DNA of 58,806 bases from an uncultured Hyphomicrobiales bacterium (GTDB lineage Bacteria; Pseudomonadota; Alphaproteobacteria; Rhizobiales; Beijerinckiaceae). Where the stretch lies: assembly GCA_903851305.1 (NCBI GenBank), contig CAINNX010000184.1, positions 1 to 58,806 on the forward strand, read 5' to 3'. This document shows positions 25,524 to 34,626 of the stretch, one piece after another. The notes beneath the pieces were generated by a model. It saw only the letters and a list, made by a program, of their open reading frames with translations. It had not been told where the DNA came from and did not search any database. Both the position numbers and the translations under genes were made by a program. Every line of letters begins with the position of its first letter. Position 1 is the stretch's first letter.

Positions 25524-26870
25524 ATGCTGGCTTGGGGAGAAAAGCTTTTGACGCGAAACAAACACTCACACACCCAAGACAATCCGGACCCCGAAGGCGA
25601 AAGCCCCGTTGTTGGGTCTTCACGCCCTCGCATGCTGGGCATTTTGGGACCAGGCTTGATCACGGGCGCGTCTGATGATGACCCCAGCGGCATTGCAACC
25701 TATTCACAAGCTGGCGCGCAATATGGCTATGGTCTGGCGTGGACACTTTTACTGACCTATCCGCTCATGTCGGCTGTGCAAATTATTTCTGCCCGCATCG
25801 GCCGCACAACCGGCCACGGCATTGCAGGCATTTTGCGCCGCTTTTATCCCAACTGGCTTTTGCAGATTCTCGTCTTCCTGCTGGTCAGCGCCAATACGAT
25901 TAATCTGGGCGCCGATCTTGGCGCCATGGCAGAAGCTTTTGTGCTGGTCGTGCCTGGCCCGCCGAAATGGTTGCTCATTCTTTTCTTCGCAGCCGCCTGC
26001 GTCTATGCGCAAGTCTTCCTGCAATACACTCGCTATGTGGCTGTACTGAAATGGCTGACACTGGCACTCTTTGCTTATTTTGCTGCGCTGCTCACAACCC
26101 ACATTGATGGAAAAGCCTTGTGGCTCGGGCTTATCTGGCCACAGCTTGAATGGTCGAGCACTTATCTCACGACTGTTGTCGCCGTGTTCGGGACAACGAT
26201 CAGCCCCTATCTCTTCTTCTGGCAGGCCTCACAAGAGGTGGAAGATATTCATGCCTATCGCGAACGCCACAGCCTTGCCCTATCTCCCCGGCAAGGAAAA
26301 TCGGCCTTGCACCGGATTGATGTCGATACATTGGTCGGTATGGGTTTTTCAAATCTGGTCGCGCTGGCCATTGTCATAACCACTGCAGCGACACTCAATA
26401 AGCAAGGCATCACTGATATCCAGACATCTGCACAAGCCGCAGAAGCTTTGCGTCCCATTGCGGGCGAATTTGCCTTTCTGGTTTTTGCCCTTGGCATCAT
26501 CGGCACAGGCTTGCTGGCCGTGCCTGTGCTGGCAGGCTCGGCCGCCTATGCTTTGGGTGAAGCACGCCAATGGCCGGTCGGTTTTTCGCGCAAATGGCAG
26601 GAGGCGAAAGCCTTCTATGGCACTGTCGCTCTGGCCACTCTGGTCGGCATGATTCTCAACTTTACCGATATTGACCCGATCAAGGCGCTTTACTGGAGCG
26701 CCGTCATCAACGGGATCACATCTGTTCCCGTTCTCATCACCATGATGCTCATCGGTCGACGGACCGATATTCTGGGTCCCTTCACTCTTGGCAAAACACT
26801 CACAATTCTTGGCTGGTGCGCCACGGGCCTGATGGCCGTGACGGTCCTTGCCATGGTGCTTGTGTCGTAA
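25524..26870 (+). CDS. Nramp-like metal transporter, non-canonical metal site
   Basis: A 448-residue polytopic membrane protein with the Nramp (SLC11) layout of about eleven helices. TM1 reads GASDDDPSGIATYSQAG, giving DPSG (residues 53-56) instead of DPGN. TM6 reads FGTTISPYLFFWQASQEVED, giving SPY in place of the usual MPH. Loss of the TM6 methionine is a feature of Nramp-related magnesium or other transporters, so a Mn/Fe role should not be assumed. An in-frame TTG at 25548 has a stronger ribosome site (GGGGAG) and may be the true start. Confidence 0.83.
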   Translation: MLAWGEKLLTRNKHSHTQDNPDPEGESPVVGSSRPRMLGILGPGLITGASDDDPSGIATYSQAGAQYGYGLAWTLLLTYPLMSAVQIISARIGRTTGHGIAGILRRFYPNWLLQILVFLLVSANTINLGADLGAMAEAFVLVVPGPPKWLLILFFAAACVYAQVFLQYTRYVAVLKWLTLALFAYFAALLTTHIDGKALWLGLIWPQLEWSSTYLTTVVAVFGTTISPYLFFWQASQEVEDIHAYRERHSLALSPRQGKSALHRIDVDTLVGMGFSNLVALAIVITTAATLNKQGITDIQTSAQAAEALRPIAGEFAFLVFALGIIGTGLLAVPVLAGSAAYALGEARQWPVGFSRKWQEAKAFYGTVALATLVGMILNFTDIDPIKALYWSAVINGITSVPVLITMMLIGRRTDILGPFTLGKTLTILGWCATGLMAVTVLAMVLVS

Positions 26871-26906
26871 CTGTCCAAGGGGTGATCTACAAGATCAGCC
26901 CTTATC

Positions 26907-28550
26907 TCAGGCTTCTTTGACAAGCAGCAACAGCTGGCCGCCCTCGACCAGCGAATTGCCAAGCGGCTGCGTTGCATCATAAACGAAATGCGCCTGCACA
27001 ACGACCATCAAGACGCGCACACCTGCGCGATACCAGGATGCATCCTTGAACAGATCGGTCACATCAAGCACGCCTGATGTTTCCTTGTCATCGACAAAGG
27101 GCGCTACAGGCGGCGTATATTGTCCGCCCACCACATCACCAAACAAAGCCGGATCGAATTTGGTGACAATGACAAAAGCACCAGTTTGCGTGTCATAAGA
27201 CCAGATCTTGCCATTATGGCGGCTATTGCCCGGATCTTCACACAGATAGATGACACCATCATCACCGATGGTGACATTATCAAACATGTCACCCCCTTCT
27301 GTGCCGTCGAGCAGCATTTCAATGCGCCCGACTGGAGCACCATCGGTCGCGAGGCTTGCCACATCATCAAACGTCACGGCCCAAAGACGGCTGCGCCCGA
27401 TTTGTGTGACATCCTGCCCCTCACGCACCGTGCCATCAGCCGCAAAATTATTGCGGTCTGTTGTCACAAAATAATATCGGTTGGCATTGCGCGGGTCCCA
27501 GGCGCCATCTTCGGGACGCAAGAAACTGGTGCCCTTGTTGACATCTGCAAGGCTGACAGATTTAACCGCGCCCTTGCCAACAAGGCTCTTTTCAAGACCC
27601 ACATTGGTGTTGCGATTTTCTGCACTCACACCTGACACAGCGAGCGCGTAAATCTTGCCCCCAGCCAGACCAGCGCGCTCAATCGGCGAGCCTTCGCGCG
27701 TCTTGCGGCCAATATAGAGATGAACCTGATTGCTTCCGCCATCCGAATTGGCTGCAACTATGGTCGTGTCGCTGATGACGGGATTAACGAGCAGATTTTC
27801 CCACGATGGTGGCAAATTTTTCTCGTCATTAGGCACGCCAAAACCAAAGCCCGGAAGCTCATAAGCCTCGCTTGTCTCTGCGACAAAAGCAAAGGCGCGA
27901 TTGGCATGGGTGCCGCCGCCCTCTTCACCATTGAGGAACATGCGACCCTGATACCCAAGCCCGCTTCGCGGATTGAACAAGCCGGACATGGGCGCCAGAT
28001 CAGCCGAGCAGAAACGCGTGAAGTCGCGCAATTTAGCAGGCAGTGCGTCGGCGCTCTTCCAGCCATCACCAGTCCACAGATGCAGCCTGGACGGACTCGT
28101 CACAAAATCCTGTCCTGCCAATACCTGCAGATTGTCTTTGTCGAGATGCCAGCGCGAGACGAATGCACCCTTGCCACCGTGACCGCGCTCCGGGCCTTTG
28201 CCGGCGGCCAATTCATGATTCATCAGGATCGTCAGCGTGCGGTCTGCATTGGCAAAAACGCCAAGACCATCGGGAATACCAGCCATATGATAGCCGCCAA
28301 TGTTATTGCCAGTTGTCAGCAAGGAGACCACACGCCAGCCTTTGGCAACAGGAGACAGATAAGGCGCACCCGACGCGGACGGGGTTGCGCCTACAGCTGC
28401 GACGTCGAGGCTGGATGGGCCCCGGCTAACGAGCTGCGCAAAAGGGTTGAAGGCGGCAGCAAGGGCCGGGCGACAAAAACTTGCACCCAAGGTCGCGATG
28501 GCCGTGCCAGCCAGAAAACTGCGGCGATCAAAGGAAAAATGCGCGGCCAT
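26907..28550 (-). CDS. PhoX-like (DUF839) exported protein
   Basis: A 547-residue protein with a twin-arginine leader (DRRSFLAGTAIATLGASF) ending near ALA. Segments ILMNHEL, FLNGEEGGGTHANRAF, RPEDGAWDPRNANRYYFVTT and YLCEDPGNSRHNGKIW match the beta-propeller metal-site motifs of PhoX alkaline phosphatases and DUF839 relatives, which are exported folded with calcium and iron. The ATG at 28550 follows GGAGG. It could be a phosphatase or a related propeller enzyme; I cannot confirm the full PhoX active site. It is convergent with the Nramp gene. Confidence 0.82.
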   Translation of the reverse strand: MAAHFSFDRRSFLAGTAIATLGASFCRPALAAAFNPFAQLVSRGPSSLDVAAVGATPSASGAPYLSPVAKGWRVVSLLTTGNNIGGYHMAGIPDGLGVFANADRTLTILMNHELAAGKGPERGHGGKGAFVSRWHLDKDNLQVLAGQDFVTSPSRLHLWTGDGWKSADALPAKLRDFTRFCSADLAPMSGLFNPRSGLGYQGRMFLNGEEGGGTHANRAFAFVAETSEAYELPGFGFGVPNDEKNLPPSWENLLVNPVISDTTIVAANSDGGSNQVHLYIGRKTREGSPIERAGLAGGKIYALAVSGVSAENRNTNVGLEKSLVGKGAVKSVSLADVNKGTSFLRPEDGAWDPRNANRYYFVTTDRNNFAADGTVREGQDVTQIGRSRLWAVTFDDVASLATDGAPVGRIEMLLDGTEGGDMFDNVTIGDDGVIYLCEDPGNSRHNGKIWSYDTQTGAFVIVTKFDPALFGDVVGGQYTPPVAPFVDDKETSGVLDVTDLFKDASWYRAGVRVLMVVVQAHFVYDATQPLGNSLVEGGQLLLLVKEA

Positions 28551-28570
28551 GCGTGCCTCCAACAAACAAT

Positions 28571-28605
28571 AAAAAGGGCTGCCATAGCGTTCACCATGGC
28601 AGCCC
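28571..28605 (-). terminator. Intrinsic terminator after the Bug gene
   Basis: Hairpin AGGGCTGCCAT/ATGGCAGCCCT, read on the minus strand and followed by TTTTT. It ends transcription from the gene group 28649-31462 before the PhoX-like gene. Confidence 0.9.
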
Positions 28606-28648
28606 TCAGATTGCGGAGGAATATGACAGGGAGATGAAACTCTCTGTC

Positions 28649-29662
28649 TCAGCCCTTGAAAGCCTGTGCGGCTTTTTCAACCACGTCTGCCGGTGTCTTC
28701 ACGATGGCATCGGAATAGCCCTGCACGACCTTGCCCGGCGCGGGGTCGAGCTCAAGTGCGCGCTTGTTGGCCATTTCGATCATCGCGGGATCTGCCACCA
28801 TCTTGTCGAAGGTTGCGCGCAAATATTCGATGCGGTCAGCCGGAATGCCGGGAGGCGCCAGCAATGCGCGACCAATCATGGCACCAGCCGAGGCGAATTC
28901 GATCACGCGCTTGGCCACCGGATCATCGACCAGCTCCTGCATAAGCGGCACATTCTGCAATTCGCGGTTACGCTTCAGGCCGGTCTGGATGACAGCGACC
29001 AACTCACCGCTATCTAGCTGGCGCTTATGCGTCACGCGCCATGAATTCCAAGCAGACGAGACAAGGTCAATCTCGCCACGCTCCAGCGCGATGGAATATT
29101 CATTTGCACCCGGATAGCCGCAGATCATCTTGTATTTATAGCCAGCCAAAACTTTCAGCAGTGCAGGATATTGATAGGACTGTGCGGTTGTCCCCGTGCA
29201 GCCCACAATAGTTTCCTGACGCTTCATATCTTCTGGTGCTTTGGAAGGAGAATCCTTCCGGCGCACGAAAGCCGTGTTCACCGGCGAGAACGAGCCGATG
29301 TAGCGCATATCTTCGACCTTCCACTTGCCCACGTCCGGCTCAAGCACCTGCGTATTGGCAATAGTCTCAGGCAGAACGCCCATCACAGTGCCATCACGTG
29401 GCGCCTGCGCATAAAGATAAGCCGTCGCCAGAAGACCACCGCCACCGGGCTTGTTTTCAACAATCACCGCGCCAGCTTGGGGCAAATACACGCGCAGCAT
29501 GTCGGCGGCGAGGCGCGCATAAAAGTCATAGGAACCACCGGGCGGATGGCCAACCATGACCTTCACAGTTTTGCCCTTGAAAAATTCGTCCGGCGTTTGT
29601 GCCAGAGCCGGCACGCTAGCCAGCGCGCAGGCCGCAAGAAGAAGAGAGCGCAGCTTCATCAT
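28649..29662 (-). CDS. Bug-family (tripartite tricarboxylate transporter) binding protein
   Basis: A 337-residue exported protein: signal peptide MMKLRSLLLAACALASVPA up to LAQ, then VKVMVGHPPGGSYDFYARL and VIVENKPGGGGLLATAYLYA, the two ligand loops of the Bug/TctC family. It differs from the copy at 14364 in the loop sequences, so the ligand is probably different. It is the last gene of a minus-strand group with a Pht5-like gene and a LigI-like amidohydrolase, which suggests it captures an aromatic or polycarboxylate substrate for them. Confidence 0.9.
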   Translation of the reverse strand: MMKLRSLLLAACALASVPALAQTPDEFFKGKTVKVMVGHPPGGSYDFYARLAADMLRVYLPQAGAVIVENKPGGGGLLATAYLYAQAPRDGTVMGVLPETIANTQVLEPDVGKWKVEDMRYIGSFSPVNTAFVRRKDSPSKAPEDMKRQETIVGCTGTTAQSYQYPALLKVLAGYKYKMICGYPGANEYSIALERGEIDLVSSAWNSWRVTHKRQLDSGELVAVIQTGLKRNRELQNVPLMQELVDDPVAKRVIEFASAGAMIGRALLAPPGIPADRIEYLRATFDKMVADPAMIEMANKRALELDPAPGKVVQGYSDAIVKTPADVVEKAAQAFKG

Positions 29663-29700
29663 GACATGTCCTCCATGGCCTCGGGGGCCTGATAAAATCT

Positions 29701-30594
29701 TCAGACGCCCAGAATGGCGCGTGATTCTTTAAACAGATCGTCAAGCGCATAACGCTCGGGAATGATCTTCTGCTCGTAGGCGAGTTGCACGACAAGCTCA
29801 AGCGAGGGTGCGATCACATCATAGCCAACAGGGCGCATATCGATGGCACCCGCAGCAACCGGTGCCGCTTCTTTGCTTTTGACAAAGAGATCATAAATCT
29901 CGCGCACAGTCTCAGGTTGCGACTGAAGCAGCTCGCGCTTGACGCACAGAATATGATTGATCGGCAATAGGCCGGTCTTCTTGTGCCAAGCAAGACCCGC
30001 GTTTTTAGCATCCGGAATAACCGCCTTGATCTTGGGATCGTCAGGCAAATCATTGCCCAGAATACCCGCATCGATCTCACCCGACATCAGCATCGGCAAT
30101 AGTTTTGTGCCGGCAGGTGCACGCGTGACGAAGGACGGCTCCTGATATTCGGCCAGATGCGCGCCTTCGAAAATCGTCCAGTCCACGCTCTCCAGATCGA
30201 GCCCGTGCTCTTGCGAGAGAATGTTGCGCACCCATGCGCCTGTCGTCTGCGTATAGGCGCGCACACCAACCTTTTTGCCCGGCAGCATGTCGGGTGTCAG
30301 CTCTTTGTGAAAGTCTGTGTTGTAAACGATGCAGCCGTGCTGGAAACGCGAAGCCAGCACGACGGGCAGCATGACAATCGGCTTTTTGTAGGCATAGGCC
30401 TGCAAGAAGGTGAAGACGGCCATTTCACTGACATCGAACTTTTGTTCACGCGCCATCGGCTTGAAGGCATCATGAATGGGTTCGATCTCGTGAAACTCGA
30501 AATCAAAATTGGCCGACTTCACCGTGCCATTCAGCAAAGCTTCGGTCGTGGCATAGCGCTTGAGCGCGCAAGAAAGTGTCATATTGCTCATCAC
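29701..30594 (-). CDS. Pht5-like decarboxylase family protein, paralogue 3
   Basis: A 297-residue protein with no signal peptide (MMSNMTLSCALKRYATTEAL). It shares FDVSEMAVFTFLQAYAYKKP and GKKVGVRAYTQTTGAWVRNI with the paralogues at 20260 and 21305, but is clearly diverged elsewhere. It ends EQKIIPERYALDDLF, the same tail pattern (IIPxR) as paralogue 2. It lies 4 bases downstream of the LigI-like gene, so the two are co-transcribed. It probably acts as a cytosolic decarboxylase or ligand-binding enzyme on a carboxylated intermediate. Confidence 0.75.
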   Translation of the reverse strand: MMSNMTLSCALKRYATTEALLNGTVKSANFDFEFHEIEPIHDAFKPMAREQKFDVSEMAVFTFLQAYAYKKPIVMLPVVLASRFQHGCIVYNTDFHKELTPDMLPGKKVGVRAYTQTTGAWVRNILSQEHGLDLESVDWTIFEGAHLAEYQEPSFVTRAPAGTKLLPMLMSGEIDAGILGNDLPDDPKIKAVIPDAKNAGLAWHKKTGLLPINHILCVKRELLQSQPETVREIYDLFVKSKEAAPVAAGAIDMRPVGYDVIAPSLELVVQLAYEQKIIPERYALDDLFKESRAILGV

Positions 30595-30598
30595 GGAC

Positions 30599-31462
30599 TC
30601 ACTTCAGGCTTGGATAAAGTTCAAGCGCTGTGCCTGACAAGATCTGCGCGCGATCAGCATCCGAAACGGAGGCCAACACATGCATGGTCTCGTCGACAAT
30701 GTTTTTCAGCGTGTCGTCATGGGCCGGATAATTCGAACCCCACAGAACGCGGCTCGCACCAAAGGTCGACAAAACCTTGTCCATGAAGGCCGCAGGCGTC
30801 GAGGCGCCCTGCTGGCAATGTTCCACCGTGCGGCTGGTGAGCTTGAGATAGATGTTCTTGTAACCCGCAATGTCCCACAGGCTTTGGGCCTTCGCATAAG
30901 GCGCACCATCATTGATGACGGGGCGCGCCAGATGGTCGAGCAAGAAATTCGTCTGCGGAAAGGCCTTCACGATTTTCAGCAAAAGCGGAATGCCTTCGGC
31001 GGTCATCTGCATGGCAATCGGCAGCTTCAAGGCGCCGGCCTTTTCCCAAACCGGGAAAGCGCGCTCATCATCCAGCCACGTCTGCTGGCCAGGCATGGTG
31101 GAACCCGTGGTGAACACGCGCATGCCGGTCATGCCGCGCGACACCCAATGATCCATCTGCTCAAGAGCTTTCGGGTCGAGGGGATCAAGCGAGAAGACGC
31201 CCGTGAAACGCTTGGGGAATTTGACGATGCTGTCGGCCAGATAAGACGAATTATGGCCATAGGCAGTCGAGGCCTGGACCACGGCGGCCTTATCGACGCC
31301 CGCCTCATCCATCGCAGCAATCAGCTGCTCGGGCGTTGTGGGGCGCTCAGATGACCAATCGGACTGTTTGCCACCAATCGGCGCAAGGGGATATTTTTCG
31401 CGATCCGGCGACACCACATGGCAATGGACATCGATGATCATTGGCTTCTGGCCGCCCGCCAT
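30599..31462 (-). CDS. LigI-like metal-dependent hydrolase (amidohydrolase 2 family)
   Basis: A 287-residue TIM-barrel protein. PMIIDVHCHVVSPD near the start gives the H-x-H metal motif. AAVVQASTAYGHNSSYLAD, NFLLDHLARPVIN and VLWGSNYPAHDD (terminal Asp region) match the COG3618 group that includes 2-pyrone-4,6-dicarboxylate lactonase LigI. It may open a lactone ring in the same pathway as the ligJ gene. The ATG at 31462 follows AAGGAG, so the upstream 12 codons are not part of it. It is divergent from the LysR gene. Confidence 0.83.
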   Translation of the reverse strand: MAGGQKPMIIDVHCHVVSPDREKYPLAPIGGKQSDWSSERPTTPEQLIAAMDEAGVDKAAVVQASTAYGHNSSYLADSIVKFPKRFTGVFSLDPLDPKALEQMDHWVSRGMTGMRVFTTGSTMPGQQTWLDDERAFPVWEKAGALKLPIAMQMTAEGIPLLLKIVKAFPQTNFLLDHLARPVINDGAPYAKAQSLWDIAGYKNIYLKLTSRTVEHCQQGASTPAAFMDKVLSTFGASRVLWGSNYPAHDDTLKNIVDETMHVLASVSDADRAQILSGTALELYPSLK

Positions 31463-31625
31463 TTGAAACTCCTTGGTCTTTCCTCGTGAGAAGCGCATCG
31501 CGCACGCTTTGACCCACGTTATGCGATGGCGGGGCAGCTGCCCCTATTCAAACCGCGGAAGACGGTATAAATTTTTCCTAAACTCATCCGGCCTAAGGCC
31601 TTACGCAGTCCATGAGCCTTTTCGC

Positions 31626-32831
31626 ATGAGCCCTATCGAACCCGTACCGAGCCTGCGCCGCCTGCGCGCCTTTGAGGCCGTTGCCCGCCTGTCCTCCTTA
31701 TCAGCAGCCGCGCAAGTGCTACGCCTGACCCAGCCAGCACTCACCCATTCCATCGGCCAGCTGGAGGCCGAGATCGGGACGCGACTTTTTGAACGCAAAC
31801 CCGAGGGCTCGTTTCTGACCGAGGCGGGACACAGTTTTCACCGGCGCACGCTGCGCTTTTTTGCCCAAGTCGAAGACGCGCTCTGGCGCGCGACCGGGCA
31901 AACGGGTGAAGCTGTGCAAGGGCTCGCCATGCGCCTTGGCAGCGCGCATTTGCGCAACCTGTTAGCGATCTGGCGGACCGGCTCGTTCCGTGCGGCGGCG
32001 CAGTCGCTCGGCATTTCTGAGCCCAGCCTGCAGCGCCCGGCACGCGACATGGAGCAGTTGCTCGCCATCACATTGTTTCGTCGTGCTGCAGCGGGCTGGA
32101 CAGTCACCGAGACGGGCGACGATCTCGCCCGCCGCATGTCTCTGGCCATGGGCGAAATTCGCTCTGGCGCTCTGGAAGCGGGCGGGCGGCAAGAAAACCG
32201 GCCGCATCTACGCATCGGTGTGCTGGCGCTTGCCCCGCGCATTCTGGTGACAAAGGCCAGCGCTTTTTTACTGACCCACTACCCCCACCACCGGATCGAA
32301 ATTGTTGAAGGCCCCTATGAACGATTGGCGCGTGATCTCAATGATGGATTGCTGGATATCCTGATCGGCGCCTTGCGCGCGCCATCATCCTACCCCGAGC
32401 TTGGCGAAGAAATTTTCTTTGAAGATCCTTATCAGCTCGCTTGCCGCAAAGATCACCCCATGACACAGCAAGTGCCTGCCAAACCGGAACATCTGAACGG
32501 TTTTAATTGGATTTTTCCAACATCCGAACTGCCGCGACGCGCTGTGCTCGACACGCTCATCAGCGATTGGGCACTCACAGCACCCGTCCAGTTCGAGACC
32601 AATTGCCTGACAACCATTACAGCCTTGCTGGCAGATAGCGACCGCTTGTCCATTCTCTCACGCGGGCACATTGCCTTGGACAGCAGGCTGGCCGGAATAG
32701 ATCTGGCGTTGCCGCATCCACCGCGCCATGTCGGCCTGACCTTACGACGCAATTGGTTGCCAACCGCAGTGCAAGACACCTTTTTGCGCGAATTACGCAA
32801 AGCTGCCAAAAGCCTCTCTGTTCAGCAGTGA
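31626..32831 (+). CDS. LysR-family regulator with two tandem DNA-binding domains
   Basis: A 401-residue protein, about 100 longer than usual LysR regulators. The first winged helix-turn-helix spans about residues 9-70 (AFEAVARLSSLSAAAQVLRL, then LTQPALTHSIGQLE). A second, diverged copy follows at about 100-165 (LAIWRTGSFRAAAQSLGISE, then RLFERKP-equivalent TLFRRAAAGWTVTETG). The effector domain begins near residue 195 (PHLRIGVLALAPRIL). It is divergent from the LigI/Pht5/Bug group and probably controls it in response to a pathway acid. The start is the ATG at 31626; no strong ribosome site is visible there. Confidence 0.9.
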   Translation: MSPIEPVPSLRRLRAFEAVARLSSLSAAAQVLRLTQPALTHSIGQLEAEIGTRLFERKPEGSFLTEAGHSFHRRTLRFFAQVEDALWRATGQTGEAVQGLAMRLGSAHLRNLLAIWRTGSFRAAAQSLGISEPSLQRPARDMEQLLAITLFRRAAAGWTVTETGDDLARRMSLAMGEIRSGALEAGGRQENRPHLRIGVLALAPRILVTKASAFLLTHYPHHRIEIVEGPYERLARDLNDGLLDILIGALRAPSSYPELGEEIFFEDPYQLACRKDHPMTQQVPAKPEHLNGFNWIFPTSELPRRAVLDTLISDWALTAPVQFETNCLTTITALLADSDRLSILSRGHIALDSRLAGIDLALPHPPRHVGLTLRRNWLPTAVQDTFLRELRKAAKSLSVQQ

Positions 32832-32869
32832 GAATCTGCGCTAGTCTTTTAAAAAAAGGGGAGGCTGAT

Positions 32870-33454
32870 ATGAAACGCGCAGCACTTGCATTGACTTTCT
32901 TGAGCCTGACCCTGAGCACAAGTTTCGCCCAGCAGACCCAAAACATCCGCGGCCTTATTCAAGCCTTCGACGGGCAGAAGCTTGAGGTCGAGACATTTGA
33001 CGGGCGCAAGGTTTCGATTGGCGTGCCTGCCGATCTGCGCGTCACCACCACCAAGCCTTTCTCGCTATCCGAAGTGAAGCCCGGCATGAAGCTGGGCGTA
33101 ACCACGTTGAAGGCACCCAACGGCCAGACCATTGCCATTGATGTGCGCCCCATTTCAGCCACGGCGAATGAGGGCTTGTCGCCTTACGATTTGAAGCCCG
33201 ATTCCGTCATGACCAATGGCATTGTCGAGGCAACTGTCTCCTCCGCTCAAGGACCAGAGCTGACACTCAACTACAAGACCGGCACAGTCAAAGTGCTGGT
33301 GCCAGCCGAAGCCACGCTGTCGCAGCCAGGCCCTGGTACTTTGAGCGACCTGAAGCCGGGCGAGACGATCTTTGTGGCCGTCTCGCACGAGGGAGACAAG
33401 CTGACCGCCTTGCGGGCGCAAGTCAGCAAGGATGGCGTCAAGCCAACCCAATAA
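32870..33454 (+). CDS. Secreted hypothetical protein
   Basis: A 194-residue exported protein with a signal peptide ending SFAQQ and a strong ribosome site (GGGGAGG). The mature chain is predicted to be mostly beta strand: NIRGLIQAFDGQKLEVETFD is followed by a pattern that repeats near residue 115 (NGIVEATVSSAQGPELTLNY). This suggests two related OB-like domains. I do not recognise a named function. It lies 38 bases after the LysR gene on the same strand. Confidence 0.75.
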   Translation: MKRAALALTFLSLTLSTSFAQQTQNIRGLIQAFDGQKLEVETFDGRKVSIGVPADLRVTTTKPFSLSEVKPGMKLGVTTLKAPNGQTIAIDVRPISATANEGLSPYDLKPDSVMTNGIVEATVSSAQGPELTLNYKTGTVKVLVPAEATLSQPGPGTLSDLKPGETIFVAVSHEGDKLTALRAQVSKDGVKPTQ

Positions 33455-33580
33455 GCCGCGGCAAGATCAGATACGGCTTGGCAAATGGTCGTTGTGCCGC
33501 TTATGATTTGCACCAAGAAATCCCAACAAAAAGGGGTTTCACCGTGCGCTTGAGAACACGCAAGACAGGGACGGACAACC

Positions 33581-34171
33581 ATGAGCACCGCCGCCATTCA
33601 CGACACCACCAAAGCCCGCCGCGAAGATGTCTACGATCGCGAAGGCCCGTTTCATCCTGAAACCTATGTCGGCACTTCACCCATCAAGCCCAACAAGCTG
33701 GGACATTTTGTCTATGAAGTGAGCGACGTCGAACGCACCGCCAAATTCTGGACGGAAGTGATGGGCTTTGTGGAAACCGACCGCAACAAGCACGGCATGA
33801 TTTTTTTCCGCTGCGGCAAGGATCATCACGGCATTGGCCTGAAGCCCATGGCCAAAGGCAAAATGCCCAAGCGCGACATTCACGGCTCGCTTCAGATGGA
33901 GCATCTCGCCATTGAAGTCGACAGCACCGAGACGCTGCGTCTGGCGAAGGAGTTTTTCCTGGCCAACAAAATTCCGATCGTCTTCGAAGGCCGCAAGGGT
34001 GCGGGCTGCAACATCAGCATCAACTTCCTTGATCCCGATGGCTACGAATTCGAAATCTACACAGACATGGATCAGATCGGCCCCGATGGCCGCCTGCGAC
34101 CACCCTCTCTCTATAAGCCGCGTAATCCGCTTGAAGATGCGATCAGAGATCCCGTCGAGAAGAAGTGGTAA
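33581..34171 (+). CDS. VOC-family protein, extradiol-dioxygenase-like
   Basis: A 196-residue protein of the vicinal-oxygen-chelate superfamily. The three expected metal ligands are visible: His in LGHFVYEVSDVERT, His in MEHLAIEVDS and Glu in YEFEIYTDMD. It resembles single-domain catechol 2,3-dioxygenases, but the family also includes glyoxalases and epimerases. In this catabolic setting ring cleavage or isomerisation of a ring-derived acid is plausible. It ends at a strong bidirectional terminator. Confidence 0.85.
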   Translation: MSTAAIHDTTKARREDVYDREGPFHPETYVGTSPIKPNKLGHFVYEVSDVERTAKFWTEVMGFVETDRNKHGMIFFRCGKDHHGIGLKPMAKGKMPKRDIHGSLQMEHLAIEVDSTETLRLAKEFFLANKIPIVFEGRKGAGCNISINFLDPDGYEFEIYTDMDQIGPDGRLRPPSLYKPRNPLEDAIRDPVEKKW

Positions 34172-34180
34172 CACACAAAA

Positions 34181-34206
34181 AAAGCCGCCCTTCGGGGCGG
34201 CTTTTT
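34181..34206. terminator. Bidirectional intrinsic terminator
   Basis: Hairpin AAAAGCCGCCC/GGGCGGCTTTT with a stable TTCG tetraloop, between the VOC gene and the convergent small secreted protein gene. Confidence 0.95.
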
Positions 34207-34227
34207 CTTGAACTGGTGAAGGTGTAA

Positions 34228-34536
34228 TCAATCTGCCAACGTTGCTTTGAGCTTGAGCACTTTGTCGTTGCAGAAATTATACATACGCGGCTCGACCGAT
34301 TCCCCATCGGCAAAATCAAACGCGATTTGTACTTTGCAAGCCTTACCGATGTTGACCTTGACCGACTTGCCGGGCGCCAAAGCATCCTTGAGCAAATTCA
34401 CATCTACCCCCGCTGAGAAAAAGATCACCGGCGATGAAGTTTGATTGGTCAGCGTCACAACATGCCCACCTGCAGCTTGCGCAGGCAGCGCGGTCAAGAT
34501 GAGCACAGAAAAAGCATATGTCTGGATCAATTTCAT
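34228..34536 (-). CDS. Small secreted hypothetical protein
   Basis: A 102-residue protein with a signal peptide (MKLIQTYAFSVLILTALPA, cleavage near AQA). The mature part of about 80 residues begins GGHVVTLTNQTSSPVIFF and has two cysteines (GKACKVQIAF and MYNFCNDKV) that could form a disulfide. The pattern suggests a small periplasmic beta-sandwich. No named family is recognised. Immediately upstream on the same strand is the Cys-repeat peptide gene. Confidence 0.7.
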   Translation of the reverse strand: MKLIQTYAFSVLILTALPAQAAGGHVVTLTNQTSSPVIFFSAGVDVNLLKDALAPGKSVKVNIGKACKVQIAFDFADGESVEPRMYNFCNDKVLKLKATLAD

Positions 34537-34626
34537 CGGCGAGCCACTATCGCTTTGGTTGCTCTTCTTTCAGACAACCTGCACCATGCTGACCTGCAGT
34601 CCAAAAAAAGACAATTGGCGCAAGGT

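Noticed and set aside
27720-28637. 305-codon plus-strand frame opposite the PhoX-like gene
   Set aside because: No domain features and biased composition; the minus-strand gene has a twin-arginine signal and PhoX motifs.
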